Of a DNA stretch of 9,464 nt, positions 1-6,498 are shown piece by piece. The position numbers and the translations under genes were made by a program. Each line of letters begins with the position of its first letter. Positions within the stretch are counted from its first letter, which is position 1. This DNA comes from Bacteroidota bacterium. GTDB taxonomy: Bacteria > Bacteroidota > Bacteroidia > Chitinophagales > Chitinophagaceae. The stretch is from the NCBI GenBank assembly GCA_947457085.1, contig CANGUS010000052.1, positions 1 to 9,464 of the forward strand, given 5' to 3'. The notes under the pieces are model-generated. The model had not been told where the DNA came from and did not search any database. It saw nothing but the letters and a program-made list of their open reading frames with translations.

Positions 1-128
1 AAAAAGAATTATAAAAATCTATACTTATTAATAAATTAACAATTCCCATAAGCGGCTTATAACAAGACTACATTTTATATAAAATTTAATGGAGTTAGAT
101 TTATTCACTCGGTTAATTATTTTCATAA

Positions 129-158
129 AAAAAGAGTCCTCAATTGAGAACTCTTTTT
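129..158. terminator. Bidirectional intrinsic terminator downstream of the M16 pair
   Basis: A 9-bp stem, AAAAAGAGT (129-137) with ACTCTTTTT (150-158), encloses a one-base mismatch and then a CTC/GAG pair around an AATT loop (139-148). On the minus strand the stem is followed by a T run (CTTTTTTTATG), which fits termination of the M16 transcript about 85 nt after its stop codon. On the plus strand it is followed by TTTTTCTTTTT, so it could also stop transcription entering from the left. Seen directly in the sequence; the terminator role is inferred. Confidence 0.85.
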
Positions 159-169
159 CTTTTTATTTG

Positions 170-230
170 GTTGAATTGCATCATTTGAGAATCATAAATT
201 ATTTCCGCATACGTTGCAAATCAATTCAAC
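170..230 (-). repeat. Long hairpin in the 3' untranslated region of the zinc-less M16 gene (element copy B)
   Basis: GTTGAATTG (170-178) pairs perfectly with CAATTCAAC (222-230). Inside it, ATTTG (183-187) pairs with CAAAT (217-221), leaving a 4-nt bulge (179-182) and a 29-nt loop. It begins 12 nt from the stop codon of the 690-aa gene and precedes the terminator at 129-158. Several blocks recur in the same order in the hairpin at 2394-2434, which follows the other M16 gene, so I treat the two as copies of one element. It has no T run of its own, so it is not itself a clear terminator; mRNA 3'-end protection is a guess. Confidence 0.5.
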
Positions 231-241
231 ACATCATTTTA

Positions 242-2314
242 TTATTTAAACATCTCATCGCTTACACCCGTGTTAATTTCAACACTTTGCAATTTCATGT
301 CCATCATTTGTGGACCAGCACTTTGTTTTATTGTGTAAGGAAATTTCAAACCTCCTTTTGCTTCTTTATAATCTTGGTAATAAGTAGTTTGTGTCATACT
401 TCCTTGTGGAGTTTCCATTGTAACTTCTGATTTTACTTTGTAACTAGTCGCCACATCATAATACTCTGTAATTTTTTCTCCATTTGGTTTGGTAACCACT
501 ATTTGATACGCATTATTACCATCTACTTTTTCTATTCCTTTTAATTCCGTTTTATAGCTTGCAGATAGGTAAGCTAAATCTTTTACCATTGATGCTTCAT
601 CTAAATTTTCAGCAATTTCTTTTGCGTCCATTTCTTTCTTTTGTCCCATTTGAGTAGTATATCCTTTTACACCATCAAATACAATTTTTTGAAATGATTG
701 ACCTGCTGCATTAATATCTAACAACATTTTATTAGGTGCTTTACGAGTAGTGTTGATATTAATCGACATTCCTTGCATATCAGTGGTCATTTTCATCGTC
801 AAGTCATTTACTTTTTTCCAAGCATCTTCACCACCTGTTACAGCAATAAATTTGCTAATGATTTGCGCTGCCGACATATTTGCTGGCAATGCTACAGGAG
901 CTTCCTCTTTTTCTACATTACCATACATATCATAAATAGTTACAGGACCAAATTTTTTGAATTTTTCTGCTATTTGTTTTTTATCACCAGCTACAGTGAT
1001 ATTGGCAACACCGGGAGTAATGTATTTATTAGCTACGGTCATAACATCTTGTGCAGTTACAGCTTCTACATTTTTCAAATAGTTTTTATAGTATCCTGCT
1101 GGCATGTTGTATTTCTTTTCATTAATTGCATAACGAGCCAAGGTTTTTGGATCTTCTAAACCCAAAGCAAAAGTTCCTGCCATATAGCTTTTAAAACCTT
1201 CCAACTCTTCATTGCTAACAGCAACGGTTCTTAATTTTTCCATTTCTTTCAAAATTTCAGCCACCGAGCTATCGCTAGCAGAAGTAGTGCTATTTGATGT
1301 TGCTGAAAAACTACCAGCATTCGTTAATTCATCTGTTCTGAAAGAAGAATATGAACCATAGGTCCAAGCGTGTGTTTCACGTAAATTTTGGAATAAACGA
1401 CCTGTACTTCCACCACCCAAAATTCCATTGGCTACTTTTAATTTTATTTCATCTGGATGACCTTGTTTCATATCAATCGGATAAGTAACATCAATCACAC
1501 TTTGCACAGCTCCTGATTTATTTACAATAGCGACCGCAGCTCCTTTAGTTGGTTTTGGCGTTGGGTAAGTAGTACGAGGTACCTCTTTCTTTTGCCATTT
1601 AGCAAAATGTTTTTCTACTTGTGCTTTGGCTTCCTCTACAGTAATATCACCTACAATTGCCATGTATGAAACATTTGGTCTAAAGTATGTATCAAAATAT
1701 TTTTTGCATCTATCCAATGTAATAGCTTCTATTGATTTTAACGTAGTTACTTCTCCATAAGGATGATTTTTACCATAGTTTAAAATACTGGTAATATTTT
1801 TACTCATTGCTTCAGGGTCATCCATTTCACTTTGCAAACCTGATTTTGCTTGTTTTTTCAATCGATCTAATTCTGTTTGAGAAAAATTTGGAGCGGTTAA
1901 AACTTCAGTAGCTAATGCCAATAATTTATCTGAATTCTTTTTTAAGCTTTGCATGAAAATACCATCGCTTCCAATTGAAAGTCGAGCACCTAATTGATCT
2001 AACTCAGCATTAAATTGGTCTTTCGATTTTGTTTTAGTTCCTGCTTTTAAAAGTTCGCCTACAAGATCTTGAAATCCAACCATATCACCTTGTAATTCTG
2101 GTCTGATATCTAAATCAATGGAATAGTTTACTACCGGTAATTTATGATTTTCGACAACGAAAACCTTGATTCCATTTGATGTTACAAATGATTTTGCTTC
2201 ACCCATTTGAAGCGTAGGAGCAGGACCCGCTTTTGGTCTAATGCTTCTATCTAATGTTTGTGCATTGGCAGTAAATGTTGCTAATGCTATTATTGAAAAA
2301 ATTATTTTATTCAT
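242..2314 (-). CDS. Exported M16-family protein lacking the zinc site, with C-terminal LolA-like domain
   Basis: A 690-aa protein with an N-terminal signal peptide (about residues 1-19, ending NAQ), so probably periplasmic. Residues about 40-460 form the two-lobed M16 (insulinase/MPP-like) fold. Where active members have HxxEH, this one reads D83-L84-V85-G86-E87 between conserved G80 and G92-T93, and the expected distal Glu aligns to about K157, so it cannot bind zinc in the usual way. The second lobe keeps the motif RLFQNLRETHAWTYG (residues 306-320), with the R312/Y319 pair that M16 proteins use to bind substrate. Residues about 478-690 are not M16: a beta-rich region starting FIAVTGGEDAWKKVNDLTMKM that resembles LolA/LppX-like lipoprotein-sorting folds. 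It lies downstream of the active M16 gene; an active/inactive heterodimer is inferred. M16 assignment is secure, the C-terminal domain moderately so. Confidence 0.88.
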   Translation of the reverse strand: MNKIIFSIIALATFTANAQTLDRSIRPKAGPAPTLQMGEAKSFVTSNGIKVFVVENHKLPVVNYSIDLDIRPELQGDMVGFQDLVGELLKAGTKTKSKDQFNAELDQLGARLSIGSDGIFMQSLKKNSDKLLALATEVLTAPNFSQTELDRLKKQAKSGLQSEMDDPEAMSKNITSILNYGKNHPYGEVTTLKSIEAITLDRCKKYFDTYFRPNVSYMAIVGDITVEEAKAQVEKHFAKWQKKEVPRTTYPTPKPTKGAAVAIVNKSGAVQSVIDVTYPIDMKQGHPDEIKLKVANGILGGGSTGRLFQNLRETHAWTYGSYSSFRTDELTNAGSFSATSNSTTSASDSSVAEILKEMEKLRTVAVSNEELEGFKSYMAGTFALGLEDPKTLARYAINEKKYNMPAGYYKNYLKNVEAVTAQDVMTVANKYITPGVANITVAGDKKQIAEKFKKFGPVTIYDMYGNVEKEEAPVALPANMSAAQIISKFIAVTGGEDAWKKVNDLTMKMTTDMQGMSININTTRKAPNKMLLDINAAGQSFQKIVFDGVKGYTTQMGQKKEMDAKEIAENLDEASMVKDLAYLSASYKTELKGIEKVDGNNAYQIVVTKPNGEKITEYYDVATSYKVKSEVTMETPQGSMTQTTYYQDYKEAKGGLKFPYTIKQSAGPQMMDMKLQSVEINTGVSDEMFK

Positions 2315-2393
2315 TTTATATTTTTTTAAGTTTTGCTACACAGTCTTGACAAAGACATAAAATAGCACAAAGATTATTTTTAGTTTAAAAAGG

Positions 2394-2434
2394 AGTTGAA
2401 ATTTGATTTATAAATACTTCCTCAAATTTCAACT
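2394..2434 (-). terminator. Intrinsic terminator between the two M16 genes (element copy A)
   Basis: A perfect 13-bp inverted repeat, AGTTGAAATTTGA (2394-2406) and TCAAATTTCAACT (2422-2434), with a 15-nt loop. On the minus strand the stem is followed at once by CCTTTTTAAAC, giving a T run. It starts 9 nt after the stop codon of the 440-aa M16 gene. It should therefore end or attenuate transcription before the 690-aa gene, which then needs read-through or its own promoter; I see no convincing promoter box in 2315-2393. Confidence 0.7.
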
Positions 2435-2442
2435 ACATCTAT

Positions 2443-3765
2443 TTAGTTCTTACTAGAATCTGGTAAATAATAAAGTACCGTGCGATTTTCTTTAGTAAAA
2501 TATTTTTTAGCTACTGCCTGTAAATCGGCTGCAGTCACTTTCATATATCGATCTAATTCTTTATTAATTAAATTAGCATCGCCTAAATAAACATGGTAGT
2601 TTGCTAAATTTTCTACAATTCCTAATACACGTTGGTTTTGAGAAATGAATTCGTTTTCTACTTGATTTTTACATTTTGATAATTCTTCTGCTGAAACACC
2701 ATTTTTTACAATATTTTCTACCTCTTCATTCATAGCTGCTTCTAAATCTTCTGCTTTTACACCCATATTTCCAATTCCAAACATCATTGACAATCCTGGA
2801 TCTTCAGATGGTAAAGAGAATGCGCCTGCTTGTATAGCTTTTTGTTTTACATCCACCACTTGTTTTTGTAAACGAGAGCTTTTCCCTTCCGATAAAATTT
2901 TTGCGACCATTTCCAAGGCATAGGCTTCTTGAGTGCCTTGCTTTGGTGTATGATATGCAAAAACGACTGCAGGTAATTGTACTTTATCATAAAAAGTTAC
3001 TCTTTTTTCAGCTGTTTGTGCTGGCTCCATTTCTGTAGGACGAGGAATGGCTTTCGTACCTTTTGCAATGGTGCCAAAATATTTCTCAATCCAAGCCTTC
3101 GCTTGTTCAATATTAATATCACCTCCTACAGAAAGAGTAGCATTGTTAGGAACATAGAAAGTTTTGTAAAAATCAATGAATTCTGACAAGCTAGCTTGGT
3201 CAATATATTGAGCTTCGCCAATAGGCATCCATTTATAAGGATGAGTTGTGTATGCATTTTTGAAAACTTGCTCTAATAAACGCCCATAAGGGGTATTTTC
3301 GTAGCGTTGTTTTTTTTCTTCTTTTACTACTTTACGTTGTGTTTCTAATCCTATATCATCAATTTTAGCATGCAACATACGCTCACTCTCCATCCATAAG
3401 CCTTGTTCTAATTTATTAGAAGGCAATGTTTCAAAATAGAATGTTCTGTCGAATGAGGTATTGGCATTAATCACACCGCCATTGTTCTGAATCAATTTCA
3501 TGTACTCACCACGACCAATGTTTTCACTTCCTTCAAACAATAAATGTTCAAAAAAGTGCGCAAACCCAGTCCGGGTTGGATCTTCGTTTTTAGAACCAAC
3601 ATGGTATAGCACAGAAATAGCCACGGTAGGAATGGTGTGGTCTTCGTGTAAAATTACATGTAAGCCATTTGGCAAATCATACTCCGTAAACTTAATATTT
3701 ACAGATTGAGCATTCACGCTATTGATAGCCGTCAATGTCAATAATGAAAAAAGAATTTTTCGCAT
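2443..3765 (-). CDS. Exported M16-family zinc metallopeptidase (active subunit)
   Basis: A 440-aa protein with a signal peptide (residues 1 to about 20, ending NAQ), so an exported, probably periplasmic protease. The inverted zinc motif HFFEH is at 70-74: H70 and H74 bind zinc and E73 activates water. E150, 76 residues beyond H74 in VVKEEKKQ, fits the third ligand. The N-terminal lobe ends near residue 235; the second lobe (about 250-435) lacks the usual R/Y substrate-binding pair, reading SSRLQKQVVDVKQKAIQAG where active single-chain members have the 'RE..GLaYs' type motif. The zinc-less 690-aa partner downstream keeps that pair. This complementarity matches known bacterial M16B heterodimers made of a zinc subunit and an R/Y subunit, and mitochondrial processing peptidase. 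Natural substrate unknown. The length is normal for a single-unit M16B protein. A perfect TAnnTTTG box lies about 20 nt upstream. Confidence 0.92.
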   Translation of the reverse strand: MRKILFSLLTLTAINSVNAQSVNIKFTEYDLPNGLHVILHEDHTIPTVAISVLYHVGSKNEDPTRTGFAHFFEHLLFEGSENIGRGEYMKLIQNNGGVINANTSFDRTFYFETLPSNKLEQGLWMESERMLHAKIDDIGLETQRKVVKEEKKQRYENTPYGRLLEQVFKNAYTTHPYKWMPIGEAQYIDQASLSEFIDFYKTFYVPNNATLSVGGDINIEQAKAWIEKYFGTIAKGTKAIPRPTEMEPAQTAEKRVTFYDKVQLPAVVFAYHTPKQGTQEAYALEMVAKILSEGKSSRLQKQVVDVKQKAIQAGAFSLPSEDPGLSMMFGIGNMGVKAEDLEAAMNEEVENIVKNGVSAEELSKCKNQVENEFISQNQRVLGIVENLANYHVYLGDANLINKELDRYMKVTAADLQAVAKKYFTKENRTVLYYLPDSSKN

Positions 3766-3786
3766 ACTTAACTAAATTAATTTTAG

Positions 3787-3794
3787 CAAATGTA
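3787..3794 (-). promoter_or_regulatory. Bacteroidota -7 box for the M16 genes
   Basis: Reading the minus strand, TACATTTG matches the Bacteroidota -7 consensus TAnnTTTG exactly and is followed by C, as is common. It ends 21 nt before the ATG at 3765, giving a short leader. The -33 region (about 3812-3818) has only TTTC-like sequence rather than TTTG. Seen in sequence; promoter activity is inferred. Confidence 0.55.
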
Positions 3795-3866
3795 AAAGCA
3801 AAAACCGTATTAAGAAAATAGAAAGGATAGATGGCTTAAATTAATGACAAGTGTTTTACTAAAATG

Positions 3867-3899
3867 CTGTTTTTTTAGGGCTAACAAACCCCAAAACAG
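3867..3899. repeat. Imperfect inverted repeat in the M16/bamD divergent region
   Basis: CTGTTTT (3867-3873) is the exact reverse complement of AAAACAG (3893-3899), and GGG (3878-3880) can pair with CCC inside it. It lies between the two divergent promoters, about 75 nt from the minus-strand box and 50 nt from the TTTG of the bamD promoter. Neither side has a T run followed by the end of a gene, so it is more likely an operator-like or structural element than a terminator. Low certainty. Confidence 0.3.
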
Positions 3900-3948
3900 A
3901 CAAATACAATCCTTTTATTTTTTATAGTATTTTAAAATATAACATTTC

Positions 3949-3983
3949 TTTGTACTTCTAACTAAATGAGAATTGTATATTTG
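3949..3983 (+). promoter_or_regulatory. Bacteroidota-type promoter for bamD
   Basis: TTTG (3949-3952) and TATATTTG (3976-3983) match the -33 TTTG and -7 TAnnTTTG elements, with a 23-nt spacer at the upper end of the range known for this phylum. Transcription would start only a few bases before the ATG at 3993. This argues against translation from the upstream in-frame ATG at 3966, which would lie within the promoter. Confidence 0.55.
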
Positions 3984-3992
3984 CCTTTCTAC

Positions 3993-4805
3993 ATGAAATA
4001 CAATATCATATTAATACTTGTCTTAACGTTTTTTGTAACTTCTTGCAAATCTGGATTCGAAACAATTCAGAAAAGCAAAGACTTTAACTATAAACTTCAA
4101 AAGGCTGATGAGTATTATGATAAAAAACAATGGTCAAAAGCAAACGTCTTGTACGAAGAGCTACTAACCATCTTTAAAGGCACAAAAAACTTTGAAACAG
4201 TTTACTACAAATATGCCTTCACATTTTATAATGACCGAAATTATTTAGCTGCATCTTACCATTTCAAAAATTTTGCTGAATTATTCCCAAAATCAAGCAA
4301 CACGGATGAATGTGAATACTTAAATGCACTTTGTTTATTCAATCTTTCTCCAGAATATACACTTGATCAATCCAATACAGTGAAATCAATTGGTGAAATG
4401 CAAACATTCGTTAATACGCATCCCGATTCTAAAAAAATCAAAGAAGCCAATGAAATGATTGATGCTTCAAGAGAGAAATTAGAAGAAAAAGACAAATATG
4501 GCGCTGAGTTATATTATAAAATTTCTGAATATAAAGCAGCTTCTGTGGCTTTTGAACAAATATTAAGGAAGTATCCAGACTCTAAAAATGCTGAATACTA
4601 TCAATATATGATCGTAAAATCAAGCTATTACTACGCTAAAAATAGTATTGTAGACAAACAGGAGCTCAGATACAATACAGCAGTCGCTAATTTCAAAGAC
4701 TTTATAAAGGTTTATACAAAAAGCCAATATAGAAGTGAATTAGAAAAAATAAATTCCTTATCTTTGCAGTCCTTAAAAAAAATAGCAAGTCATGACGCAA
4801 ATTAA
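3993..4805 (+). CDS. bamD: Outer-membrane assembly lipoprotein BamD
   Basis: A 270-aa lipoprotein subunit of the BAM machine, which inserts beta-barrel proteins into the outer membrane from its periplasmic face. The signal peptide MKYNIILILVLTFFVTSC places the acylated cysteine at C18. The rest is alpha-helical with TPR-like repeats: residues about 33-65 (KADEYYDKKQWSKANVLYEELL), 70-103 (YYKYAFTFYNDRNYLAASYHF) and 170-200 (AELYYKISEYKAASVAFEQIL), the usual BamD/YfiO pattern; E. coli BamD is 245 aa. An in-frame ATG at 3966 would add nine residues, but I chose 3993 because it gives a standard lipoprotein signal and because a perfect -7 box lies between the two ATGs. The gene overlaps rpoZ by 14 nt in another frame. 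The order bamD-rpoZ-coaBC is familiar from Flavobacteriia. Confidence 0.9.
   Translation: MKYNIILILVLTFFVTSCKSGFETIQKSKDFNYKLQKADEYYDKKQWSKANVLYEELLTIFKGTKNFETVYYKYAFTFYNDRNYLAASYHFKNFAELFPKSSNTDECEYLNALCLFNLSPEYTLDQSNTVKSIGEMQTFVNTHPDSKKIKEANEMIDASREKLEEKDKYGAELYYKISEYKAASVAFEQILRKYPDSKNAEYYQYMIVKSSYYYAKNSIVDKQELRYNTAVANFKDFIKVYTKSQYRSELEKINSLSLQSLKKIASHDAN
4759..4768 (+). promoter_or_regulatory. Internal -7 box for rpoZ, inside bamD
   Basis: TATCTTTGCA matches the extended Bacteroidota -7 form (TAnnTTTG followed by CA) exactly. It lies within the last 50 nt of bamD and 23 nt before the ATG of rpoZ. No good TTTG is present 17-23 nt upstream. It would give the omega gene its own transcript in addition to read-through from the bamD promoter. 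Confidence 0.5.
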
Positions 4806-5121
4806 AAAGCTTTTAATTAATACAATTAATCCTTCAATTGAAGCAAGAGATTTACAAACATTACAAAACAAAACTGGTAATATATACGAGTCTATTGCTA
4901 TCATTGCAAAGCGTGCAAATCAAATTAATTCAAAAATTAAAGATGAATTACATCGTAAACTTGAAGAGTTTGGTAGTTTGACTGACAATTTAGAAGAAAT
5001 AAACGAAAATAAGGAGCAAATTGAGATTTCTCGTTTTTATGAAAGAATGGCTAATCCAGCAATTCAAGCTACCAATGAACTTTTGAACGATAAAATTTAT
5101 CACAAGTCGAAAGAAGCATAA
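4792..5121 (+). CDS. rpoZ: DNA-directed RNA polymerase omega subunit (Rpb6-like, Bacteroidota type)
   Basis: A 109-aa protein resembling the Bacteroidota omega/Rpb6 family. The core TGNIYESIAIIAKRANQIN (about residues 28-46) followed by KIKDELHRKLEEF is the diagnostic omega segment that clamps the beta' subunit and aids polymerase assembly. The acidic stretch NLEEINENKEQIEISRFYERM (about 65-85) and the ending NDKIYHKSKEA are typical of the phylum and absent from E. coli omega (91 aa). The ATG overlaps the end of bamD by 14 nt, suggesting translational coupling, but a consensus -7 box just upstream suggests separate transcription too. A hairpin follows about 40 nt after the stop. Confidence 0.85.
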   Translation: MTQIKKLLINTINPSIEARDLQTLQNKTGNIYESIAIIAKRANQINSKIKDELHRKLEEFGSLTDNLEEINENKEQIEISRFYERMANPAIQATNELLNDKIYHKSKEA

Positions 5122-5159
5122 TTTTACTTTAATTCACACTTTTAGTGCTCTGTATTTCT

Positions 5160-5194
5160 ATTGAATAAAGGAATCAAAATCCTATTTATTCAAT
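5160..5194 (+). terminator. Hairpin after rpoZ, possible weak terminator
   Basis: ATTGAATAAA (5160-5169) pairs perfectly with TTTATTCAAT (5185-5194). Three more pairs, GGA (5170-5172) with TCC (5180-5182), form inside across a 2-nt bulge, leaving a 7-nt loop. It sits between rpoZ and the coaBC promoter region, as a terminator would, but the following bases (CAATCTTGATTTATCTT) are only moderately T-rich, so termination may be partial or Rho-assisted. Confidence 0.4.
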
Positions 5195-5293
5195 CAATCT
5201 TGATTTATCTTAACAGTTAGATCAACGTTTTTATTCCAATTCATTTTTACAGAACTTTATCATTTACTCATTTCATTTATAGACTTTTTGTTG

Positions 5294-5301
5294 CATCTTT
5301 G
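5294..5301 (+). promoter_or_regulatory. Probable -7 box for coaBC
   Basis: CATCTTTG, followed by TA, differs from TAnnTTTG at one base. A TTTC at 5271-5274 lies at -33 spacing (19 nt). It ends six bases before the coaBC ATG at 5308, so the transcript would be almost leaderless. The TTG at 5299-5301, which is in frame with coaBC, is part of this box and is unlikely to be a start codon. Confidence 0.4.
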
Positions 5302-5307
5302 TATGTA

Positions 5308-6498
5308 ATGAAAGGCAAAAAAATAATTATTGGAATTTCTGGAAGCATCGCTGCTTACAAAATTCCTATGTTAGTTAGATTGCTATTAAAAAAAGGAGCC
5401 GAAGTGAAAATAGTGATGACTCCAAGTGCAGCTACTTTCGTTTCTCCTTTGGTATTGAGCACATTAACGAAACATCCTGTATTAATCGAATTATCATCCA
5501 ATGAAACTTGGGCAAATCATGTGGCATTAGGACGTTGGGCCGATTTAATGTTAATAGCACCAGCGTCTTGCAATACGATTGCAAAAATGGCCAACGGAAT
5601 TTGTGATAACCTTCTGTTAGCTGTTTATTTATCTGCTACTTGCCCTGTTATGATTGCTCCAGCGATGGATGAAGATATGTGGAATCATGCCTCTCTACAA
5701 AAAAATTTAGTACTATTAAAATCTTACCAAAATATTATTTTAGATACCGAACATGGTGAACTAGCCAGTGGATTAATAGGGTTTGGAAGAATGCTTGAAA
5801 TTGAAAAATTAGTCCTAGAAATAGACTCTTTTTTCAATACAAAACAACGCTTAAAAAATAAAAAAGCATTAGTTACTGCCGGGCCTACATACGAAAACCT
5901 TGATCCTGTGCGTTATATAGGAAATTATAGCAGCGGAAAAATGGGGATAGCAATTGCAGAAACACTTGCCAATGAAGGTTGTGAAGTAGTATTGGTATTA
6001 GGGCCTACTTCTTTAACAACCATGCATGCTAATATTAACACCATTCACGTACGTTCGGCTGAAGAAATGTTAAATGCATGTACAACTCATTTTGCTGAAA
6101 CTGATATTGCCGTGATGAGTGCAGCTGTTGCAGATTACACACCAATGACAGTTGCCACATCTAAAATAAAAAAGAAAGACGAGGAGTTTACGATTCAACT
6201 AAAAAAAACCACTGATATTTTAAAACAATTAGGATCTATAAAATCAAAAAATCAAATATTGATTGGTTTTGCTTTAGAAAACAAAAATGAAAAAACGTAT
6301 GCCCTCAAAAAGTTAGAAGAAAAAAATGCCGATGCCATTGTTTTAAATTCCTTGAATGATGAAGGTGCAGGTTTCGCCCACGATACCAACAAAATCAGCA
6401 TTTTCGAAAAAAATGGCATCGAAACAAATTATGAACTAAAAAGTAAAACAGCAGTTGCGAAGGATATTATTGAAAAAATAATCAAATTATGTCAATGA
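5308..6498 (+). CDS. coaBC: Bifunctional phosphopantothenoylcysteine decarboxylase / phosphopantothenate-cysteine ligase
   Basis: A 396-aa cytoplasmic enzyme of coenzyme A synthesis: CoaB joins cysteine to 4'-phosphopantothenate using CTP, and CoaC (FMN) decarboxylates the product to 4'-phosphopantetheine. CoaC is N-terminal (about 1-180): GISGSIAAYK at 9-18, catalytic His H71 in NHVALGRWADL, and the PxMNxxMW motif as PAMDEDMW (118-125), with Asp121 for Asn. The loop that carries the active-site Cys in E. coli reads GELASGLIGFGRM (150-162), with Ser154 at the Cys position. CoaB (about 185-396) has AGPTYENLDPVRYIGNYSSGKMG (191-213), SAAVADYTP (271-279) and the SKIKK lysines (285-290). I start at ATG 5308; the in-frame TTG at 5299 lies in the likely promoter. 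Its TGA overlaps the next gene. Confidence 0.96.
   Translation: MKGKKIIIGISGSIAAYKIPMLVRLLLKKGAEVKIVMTPSAATFVSPLVLSTLTKHPVLIELSSNETWANHVALGRWADLMLIAPASCNTIAKMANGICDNLLLAVYLSATCPVMIAPAMDEDMWNHASLQKNLVLLKSYQNIILDTEHGELASGLIGFGRMLEIEKLVLEIDSFFNTKQRLKNKKALVTAGPTYENLDPVRYIGNYSSGKMGIAIAETLANEGCEVVLVLGPTSLTTMHANINTIHVRSAEEMLNACTTHFAETDIAVMSAAVADYTPMTVATSKIKKKDEEFTIQLKKTTDILKQLGSIKSKNQILIGFALENKNEKTYALKKLEEKNADAIVLNSLNDEGAGFAHDTNKISIFEKNGIETNYELKSKTAVAKDIIEKIIKLCQ

Noticed and set aside
48..60. Palindrome ATAAGC-G-GCTTAT in the gene-free left end
   Set aside because: Only 13 bp with a one-base centre and no associated gene or promoter within the window; could be chance.
89..430. Open plus-strand frame of 113 codons overlapping the 3' end of the 690-aa M16 gene
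   Set aside because: Runs across the terminator hairpin and antisense to a well-supported gene; low-complexity Phe/Ile/His-rich product with no family resemblance.
773..1159. Plus-strand open frames within the M16 genes (also 750-935, 2977-3186, 3500-3709)
   Set aside because: Antisense to secure coding sequence, Phe/Cys/Ile-rich composition typical of reading the opposite strand, no promoter or start context.
2343..2356. Small inverted repeat GTCTT/AAGAC and TCTTTG sequences as a promoter for the 690-aa M16 gene
   Set aside because: Five-base arms are too short, and neither TCTTTG gives TAnnTTTG with a correctly spaced -33 element.
5299..5301. TTG as an upstream start of coaBC, adding three residues
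   Set aside because: It forms part of a likely -7 promoter box, and ATG 5308 gives the standard MKGKKIIIGISGS start.
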